Source: Tubiluchus corallicola
Taxonomy: Eukaryota; Priapulida; Priapulimorpha; Priapulimorphida; Tubiluchidae
Reading direction: 5' to 3'
Assembly (NCBI GenBank): GCA_030141605.1
Contig: JAQGDQ010000098.1
Span: 448,636-512,635 of the forward strand
DNA length: 64,000 nucleotides
The notes beneath the pieces were generated by a model. That model saw only the letters and a list, made by a program, of their open reading frames with translations, ran no database searches and was not told the origin of the DNA. Below are positions 53,101 through 62,100 of this stretch, one piece after another. Position 1 is the stretch's first letter; every line of letters starts with the position of its first letter. Position numbers and translations under genes: made by a program.

Positions 53101-56100
53101 GCGTGAATCATGAAGGTTTTAAAAGTTACTTTAAATATTAACGTAAACCAAAATTTTCAGTTATAATAGGAAACTGGCAAAACACATTTCCTAGATAACG
53201 CTCCTGGGAAAATAGGGCTCTGGAATTGTAAAAAACCATCTTTAATAGACAAAACATCTTTAATAGACAAAAACATACGGCATGATTTCCTAAAGAAACA
53301 ATCAGATGAAATATTGATCACTGCCATTTACCATTGCTGTGATGCGTGAATTGCAAGAAATTTTGATTATTTTGTTTTGCCTTCGAGAATAAATAAGAAA
53401 TTAGGAAATCCACCCAACTGAATTAATGTCAGTGTTATTTAAAAGACAACACGATTGCACAGAACCCGAATGGTTGATCCTGCCCGGATATTTGTTGTTA
53501 ATTACATTCAATTTCTTTCCAAATTCTAATTTTCTTTATTTTTAGTGAAAAGGCATCTGACTGCCGTAAGTGTACACATACCGTATTCAGCGCATTTGCA
53601 TTCTAAGAAATTGTTAATTAAAATGAGACTGCAAAATTTTACTAATTCATTGATATACATTTACACCATAATATTTGCAGAAGTACTTTAACAGGTAAGC
53701 CACATTAAAACGTTCTGATGATTTGTTTGCAGACACCAAGTCAACTGGAGTTAGATCATGATGGCACAATGGAACAAGGTGCTGTAGATGATCAGCAAAA
53801 CCGTCCTGCCAGCACTGACAGAGGTAAGTCTTTGCTGTCTGAGTTTCTTTAATTTTTTTAAATGTGATTTAGAAACAAGAAGAGCGGGGACACGGGCCAA
53901 CTCTAATATAGTTTAATTTTATTCTTTTCTCGGTAAAGTGATAAACAACTTGACAAACAATGCATAAATATTTAATGCAGTTCGTTATAGAACAGTAAAC
54001 ATTAAACAGATTAGATGTTTCACTAGCATTAAAATCTGCTGCAATTTTTCCTTTGTACGGAAAAGTTGATAAAATCAAATTGAATTATTTGTAGAATGCT
54101 GTAATTCTCTGGATTTTATCGTTCCCCAAAGACATTTTGTGCTTTAAAACATTCTCTGATGCAGAAAGCCAGCAGCTGCTTTTGATAGCAGAAATAAATG
54201 CTAAAAGGGCACAGCGGGGATGTCTTCTAGTTTAATGTGCAGAAACTTGTCAGCTTTTCAACATTTGTTTCTTAGAAATTCTCAGTTAACTACAGGCTTT
54301 GAACATTGGTTGAATGCTTTTTGTTGAGTCAGTTTTTGTAAGATGGTAATCAACTAATTTTTAAGCTTTCTTAAAAAAATTGTATAATAAAGTGACATTG
54401 GCTAGCAGCATTTTTATTTGAATTGCTTGGGCTAAAAAAGGAAATTCTTGAAGATTTATTTACTTTGCTGTGGCAGCTAAGAAGCTACATAAGGTCACGT
54501 TTCCCTCGACCTGAGTATACAACATTTACTTCTCAAAAAGAAAATAATCATTATTAAACAAAACATTCACAAAATACCGTTGCTTACAAAACTGGTGTCA
54601 TCCACCAAATATTAATGTGATTGTAGCTATCAGAGCAAGATTTGAATTTTCAAGTTTTTCAGAGTTTTCCTATAACAGCAATCAGGGAGATTAGATACAG
54701 ACGATACCAAGTTTCAAGCCTGCTTTTTTAGCTGACATGAAAATCATTAATCTTTGCCTTTAACAAATGTGATGCCTCCGGATGTTTTTGATCAACTAGT
54801 GCATGGCTTTAAAACTTGGCGTGTACTAAGTTTTCAAGAATGAAAATATGTTCATTAAAACTACTGATAAATTTCACCCATCAATTTTTCTCTCTCTCAG
54901 TGTCTTTTATTGGAATTTTATAGTCTACATAAGATTTTGTATTAACTGAAATGCCAAGTTCTTGGGAAGCTGAGTTTATGAGTTTATTTTAATGTTTGAG
55001 AAAAATGTTAGAAAGTTTCAGTAATAAAATTTTGGCAAGTGCCTTGTGTAATTACTAAAATCAATTTAAAGTCATGATCATTTTACACTTGGGTACGCTC
55101 ACTTTGAACAAAAAGTTCTGGCATCATGCCATAACCGTGCAATATAAACAAATATCCCACCAGGTGTGTGAGCAAACTTTTTTGCAGTGGCAGTTACTAT
55201 AATCAACTACCAGCAATCCTAAACATTAAATGAGAAATTGTTAATACTATTTTTAATGAATCCCTTCGCCTAGTTTGCAATGAAAACCAATTATCGCGAT
55301 AATGTAAAAACCTCCAACTTGGCTAGTTAACCCCGGCAAAATAACAGAATAATTATGGTAATCTCATGCTATATAATGTTTTGGCTCTTATATTTACAAC
55401 AAATATGAATACTAATAAATGTTACAGTTAAACTAGTTCAGGGCCCAGTATTTTTAATAAGAGCTGGTACAAAGATTTGCTTCGCGATTGATTGTGATGT
55501 AAGTAGCAGTATGTTGTCTAGTATATCATCATACCTTGACAACTTATGTTTAACGCAGATTTTCTTGTTAACTTTAATGCAAAGAAGATGAAACTTCTAT
55601 CCTTTAGTTGCATTTGCAATACCTCCCTGCTGCACATGTCTCATCACTTTTCGATCTGTTTTGTATACAGTTACTTGGCTATAGCTTGTATGATTCTTCT
55701 CAGATCTTAAATGGAAAAAACCTGGCAGAAGATACTAGGTTGCTGGTCTTGTGCTTGTATAATCTAATTTCTAATACTCTATCTTTTACTAATCACTAAT
55801 CCATCTTTGTTTTGAACACTGCAATAATAACTAAGTTTGAATCTCAGTCTGCTATCTCACATGTGTTTAATTTAAAAAAAACATTGAGATGAATCAAAAA
55901 ACAGCAAATTGAAGAGACTTTACATTGCTTTTTGCTAAGGGGATGTTTGATTTCATTTGATTAGTTTACACAATCATTACTGGTGCTCTGCAGCCATAAA
56001 CAAGCCCGACTTTCTTTCAATTACAATGGTGGCTAAAGAATTTACCATTGGAGAGAAATGGGCAAACATTGGTTATGTGGCCAAAAATAAGTGATTGATG

Positions 56101-59100
56101 TGAAAATAAAGCATCCAGAACTATCTAATACTAAACGATGGTTTACTGATGGTTGCATGCTCAACATATTTCTTCAGCTGCTGGTTTTCCTTGCATCATA
56201 TCCTTGTTTCTCCAATGGGGGGATGCACATGATATCCATTGAAACTCAGAACGTGTCACTTCTTCAGCTAATAACCTAGGCATACATAAATTAACTAATA
56301 CTACCATTTGCAAGTCTTACTAACTAGTTCATGGTTGTGCACTACCCCGACTAAGCAACTTGATTTTGTAATTCCTTTTATTACGTGCTTGTCTGGCATT
56401 GTTTATCTTGCATTTGTCTTCTTTTTGCCAGGTCGTTCACGAGAGCGCAGCAGCTTCATGGATACGCTAAAGAAGAAGTTAAGCTTTCAGAAGAAGCGTT
56501 CTCATAGTTACAGCGGATGGGAGGATGAAAGGCCAGCAAAAGAGCGGGACGCATCTTTGAATCGCCAGAATCCTCAACAGTTGTCACTACCAACGTCCCG
56601 TCGGGGTTCCAACAAAAGTGGAAGTACGTTCTGTAAAATTTGTATTTGTATAATCTGTGGTGATTTGATTATTTTAAATTTTGCCCATATTGTAGGCCTG
56701 GCTAATACGAATGGCGGCTTAGCTATTAATTAATGCTTCAACTAAATTTTTTGAGTGTTGTCACATTTGTGCTTTATCAAATTTTTGTAGATTTAAGGCA
56801 AATGAAAGTAAGCATTTCAGTTTAAAAGCTATTTGAAAGCTATTGTTTTTCTCGAGATACTTTAAAACTTATGTAGTTTGTGTTGTAGCTATAGTGAATA
56901 GAATTTAATGTGCAGTGTGAACAGCAGGCTCTCGCAGCTTTTATACTGCATGTACAGTTTCTCTTCCCTTTTATTTTATGTAATTTTCTTAAAACATTCG
57001 CCAATGCAGTGAAGCATAGTTACAAAGTACCAACTTTTATTTGTAGTGTCCAGAAATTTTTACATTGTAGAAATTATAGTACCTAGCTTGTCCTTGTGCT
57101 AAATATATATTTCAAACAACTATAGCCTCAATTGACCTTTGTAAAGTATTATGTCATTTGTTTAGCCTTGACTATGTCAGATTTAGTAAACTAAAGTATT
57201 TCACCTGTACAAGTACAATTTTTTTATTCAGTAGTCATTTCTTTCTTTTTCCAGGCTTGTTAGAAGTGCCAGGTAGGGTTGTTTGCATACAAGCATTTTG
57301 CGGAATGGAGTTTTTCTAGCTTTTTTATGCCTTCAAGTTTACTTTTTTAACAGAATGTTAGTGTTAACCTTATCCATTATGACTTTCGTTGGGGACCTTT
57401 GCCTGAACTGTGTGTATGGACCTGTGGATGCTTGTCTATGTAATTAGAAAGTTATTAGTAAATATGATGAAATGAATCTAGGGCTAAATTTATGCTGGAA
57501 AATTTGCTCGGCACAAAGTGTTATACATGTAGCAATCTTGCAGCTTTTATAACTATTGTAAAAACAAAAACAACTTAAAATAGGGATTCTGCAGTCTTGC
57601 GTCATTTTTGACTCGACCGTGACTGTTTAAAGGGGAGCAAAGTTTATCCCAAAGACTTTCAATATAAAGTTATATTATTTAGCATTATGCTTACACTTTT
57701 GAAAGATTTGCATAAATGGGAAAAAGGTTCTTAATAATTTAAAATATTTGTGCCACCTGATAAAACGGCACTGCATTGTGTACCACTAATTGACAAAAAA
57801 ACACATTATTGATCTTATTGGTAATGTAAAACAATTTAAACTTTTGCTTAGTTAGCAAAGAGTGTGCTACAAATGCTCTGTTTATTTCTTCAAACTTTAC
57901 GCAATGTTATCCAAATGTTGTTTTAAATGACTTACCGTTATAATGGCTGCATCTAAAACTCATCAAGTTTACAAGTTCTATATAGTGTTATGGGGCTAAT
58001 GCAAGCCTTGTGTGCAATAAGACAACAGATCAGATCAGTTTGCTCGAGATAGTAGTGATAAACTTGATAGTTTAGTTTATCCGCAAATAAACTCAAAACA
58101 GTAAAACAGGTAATTTCAGAAACGAGCATGTAAGTTTAAACTGCGATGTTTTTACAGAAGCAAATAATTCCCCAGAAATTGATTAGTGGTGACTGCGATG
58201 CAAAACTAAGGTGTAGAATTTTGCATTGCGATACCAGATATATTCAGCCCTGGAATCAGTGTTTTGTTTGAGAAGTCAATGATGTGGTTTCACTTTTCCT
58301 TGCCTGGTCTTTCCTCTCTGTTATTATATGTTGGTTTATCGTGAGATGAGAAAAATGAGTTGGCATCTGTTTGTTTCCTTGTTTTCAATGATCTTAGGTT
58401 CTGCATGAAGTTACCAAGGTGAACTATGCAAATCTTTCATTTCACCTTAACGTCTTCATGTTTGTATTAGAAGAATAGTCAACTTTTCAGTGGTTAGGAT
58501 TTGCAGATTCATACTATTTGTTTCTGTTTGTACTATTTCATGATCACTTTCTTTGCATATTTTGGGGAAACTATGCTCTGAACTTTATTTTGGTTACTTT
58601 TTGTTATGGATAGACATTCTTTTGAAAATTTAGAAATACGTTACGATTTTTTTTCTGTTAACATATTTTTGTTTCCTTTATCTATCTTCTGTTTAGCGGT
58701 GAATGCATACTTGTCTGTTTAATTTACCAGATATGCATGTACTGCTCTTATACTGGTTAGATCACAAAATTTCTGTTTTCTTATGTGTCATGTCATCATA
58801 AGATCATATTATCATTCCACTATTATTCAGTATTAAATTTGTTCTCAGAATGGTTTATTTACTCTGTGGAATACCTTCACAAATCGTTTATTTCATAAAA
58901 AAACAATTATCCCAAAAACATCTTTAAAAGTAATTAGTAATTTGAGTGTCTTGTTAGTTATTATTGAGTCATTATTTCATTACATAATCCCTGTGGGTAC
59001 CTTTTTTGACATGGAAATTTTACTTTGCTCTTTTTTCAGTAGTAAATGTTTAAGTGTTACCACTTGCGCTTGACAAATTCTAATGTATTGCTGTTTTTTT

Positions 59101-62100
59101 TCTGTAGGGATGAAGTCTGCTGATACTAGTAGCCAAGGTTCTATAATGACGTATGTTACTGAAAACTCAACGCTAGTCATCGAGACTACGGAGAAAGACA
59201 AAACTCACAGGTAATCTATTTTGTTTTTTGTTTAACTGCCCTTATTATTGGGTATGATATTATTGTGGAATTTTAATTTTGTTGATCAATCCATGTTAGA
59301 AATTATAACATAAAAAACAAAATTTGCTAAAATCTATTTACAAGGTAATCATCGCTTGTAGGTCGAAACTTCAGTAATGTTGGTAGGCAGACTATTCCGT
59401 TCATTCATCAAAAATGAATATTTGCAAATGTGAACAGAAAATCCCTTCTTAAAAAGTTTTAACTTGTGTCCCCTAGTCCAGTGATTTTCAACCTTTTTTG
59501 AGCCACGGCACATTTTTTACATTTCCAAAATCCTCGGGCACCACCACCATTTACAGACACGTGCGTGTTGAAACAATAGGCGGTCACGTGACCATTCTGA
59601 CTGATGCGTCAGCACAGAAAGTGGTGAAATCTTGAAGTCTCACGTAGCAGGCTAGTCACATAATCGTTCACGTCTCCTGCCTCCAAATTGTGGAATTCTT
59701 TGGCCCTACAATTACGCCTGATCAAGTCGATTGATAGTTCTAAAGAAGCCTGAAAACTTACTATATTAATGAAGCTGTCTGTGGTTGATTGCCCGCAACA
59801 CATTTACATTTGTATATATAGCAAACCTAAACTATGGTATATCTAAACCAGTTATGTGCTCAAAGTAAACTGTATACGAATTTACTAAGCAAACATACAA
59901 CAGCGATAATTCTCTTGTTTATCATTCAATCCCGCAGTGTTTTGAGAGTCAAGTATATTTCAAGTAATGATACTGTACATAAACACTAACTCTATTGACT
60001 TTACAGGCATTTATCGCTCTCTGCTGCCACCCACTGAAATAAAAGAGTTTTACATTATCGGCCACAGTTTATTACACCACAGACACCCGACAATGGTTAA
60101 TTAGGTGATATTAGATAATTTCCCACGGCACACCTGATGATCTTTCACGGCACATCAGTGTGCCGCGGCACACTGGTTGAAAAACACTGTCCTAGTCCTT
60201 ATATCAACAGTCAGATAATAAAATATTCTCACTTAAAACTTTGAATATTTGATATTCAAAGCACCCAGTAGTTAATATTCATATAAAAAAATAGTGATTA
60301 TCTATTCCATCTCAAAAATTATTAAAAAGGGCATTATTCACATATTTTTGTTTGATGTGTATTTTATACTGCTTCCTGTCAGTCAAGTTTCAACTATGGC
60401 ATATACTTATAATAGCATTTACAGGGTTAAAACAACTAGTATCCCAGAAGAAATTGGTTGTGAGATGTAACTGACATCAGATCCTTTGCTGGATTTTTAC
60501 CATCTGTAGCAGTTTTTGAAATCTTACATCACTCAAGTGACATCATACGAAGCTTCCTTACTATTGCTTTTTAGTTGGTTGTTAAAATAACGGTCTTAAT
60601 TATAAAAGCAGAGATAATGACTTTTCGTGGAAGATCTTGTGCACTGCACAGAATGATTTCAAACTTAAATGTTAACGCCGTAAAAATAACCGGCTTACAA
60701 ACACACGTTTGTAATGAAATTACATCTTATTATTATAAAAAAGCACGAACAGATACTGGCCTTGCAGTTTGTTAGCTTACTTTTGAGGTTGATGCCAACA
60801 ATCATGCAAATTTTAAAGTTTCTGCTGTCCTGCCTTCTTTATACTGTCGGGCTTGACAAATGCTGTACTTACTTAATTTATTTCACTTAAGAAAGCCATT
60901 GTACTGCTTCATTTGCAGCTGTAACTTCCACTTAAATTTTACATTTCTGCTTCTGACTGCTGCAGCTTTTGTTTGTTAAATGTCTTTTGTAGCGTTCGGC
61001 ACTCAATTATTAGGAGTTATGTTTGCCAGAGTTGTTTTGTCACACCAAGTTTTGTTCTTTTTTTACAGTTTCTTGGTAACTCATAGCTTTCTAGTTGCTG
61101 TAAGTTCACAGTCAAAAGGGCTAGGTGATCTGGTTCGGGGGAATGCTGTAAGCACTCCAAGAGGAGTCTGGAGCAGTGCCTCTTCAAACCGATGCTTCTC
61201 TTGCATTTTAAAGATTTTTAAAGTATCCCAGAGGAATCTGTCCTTGTCCTTGTCCTTGCATCTTGTCTTTTAATCACTAATAGCCATTTGTTGTACAGCT
61301 GTTCATTTGATATGACATCTGGCCATTTTATTTTTATAATTTTTTTGAGTAGACCTCTATGGAATACATCTATTGCTGTTTCTTGCATTGCAGCCTGACC
61401 CCACATTTCACTATTGTACATTAAGTCACTGGGTCCCTGTAAGTAAACTTGTTATATTTGGTATCACTCCACTTGGTGCAATATTGCATTGAAAAACCAA
61501 GTTTTTAGACATCCATTTTGAAGTGTGGCTGGTTTCCAGAGCAAGGGCTGAAGTTATGCATAGAGGCTTGTAATGGCAGCTGTCGTGTTTCTACATTTTT
61601 CATTATGAAAAACATTTATTGACCGCTATGGTGCATGACTAGCACAATAAAGTTTATGAGGCTGTTTTCGATGCTGTCATAATGTCTGCATGCACAGCGC
61701 TTCCCTTCACTTAGTCTCAGTTTATTTTGCAAGCTCACATGGAACTTATTTGTCGTCTGGATGCACATCATCAAGAAATTGCATTAACTATTTAAAAGCA
61801 ACTGTTGTTTGTCGTGAAATTCTTTCTAATAGTGCAACGTTGATTCTGGTCGACTTAATTGACTGTGTTATTGTGCCATATTGATGCTGAAATTATATTG
61901 TGCAGCCTGCTGCAGTCCTGTACCATACATGTGGCTGGGACTGGAAGTGAAACCATTTAATTGCCTTTATACACGTACCCTGTGGGCTACTTAAAAAATT
62001 ATTCTTAATTTGGAATTGAAGTAATTATGGTTTTCGAACTTCATCCGCATTTTGGTGGCTCTAGTATTGAAAAGTATTCATTTGTTTTCAATACAATATT

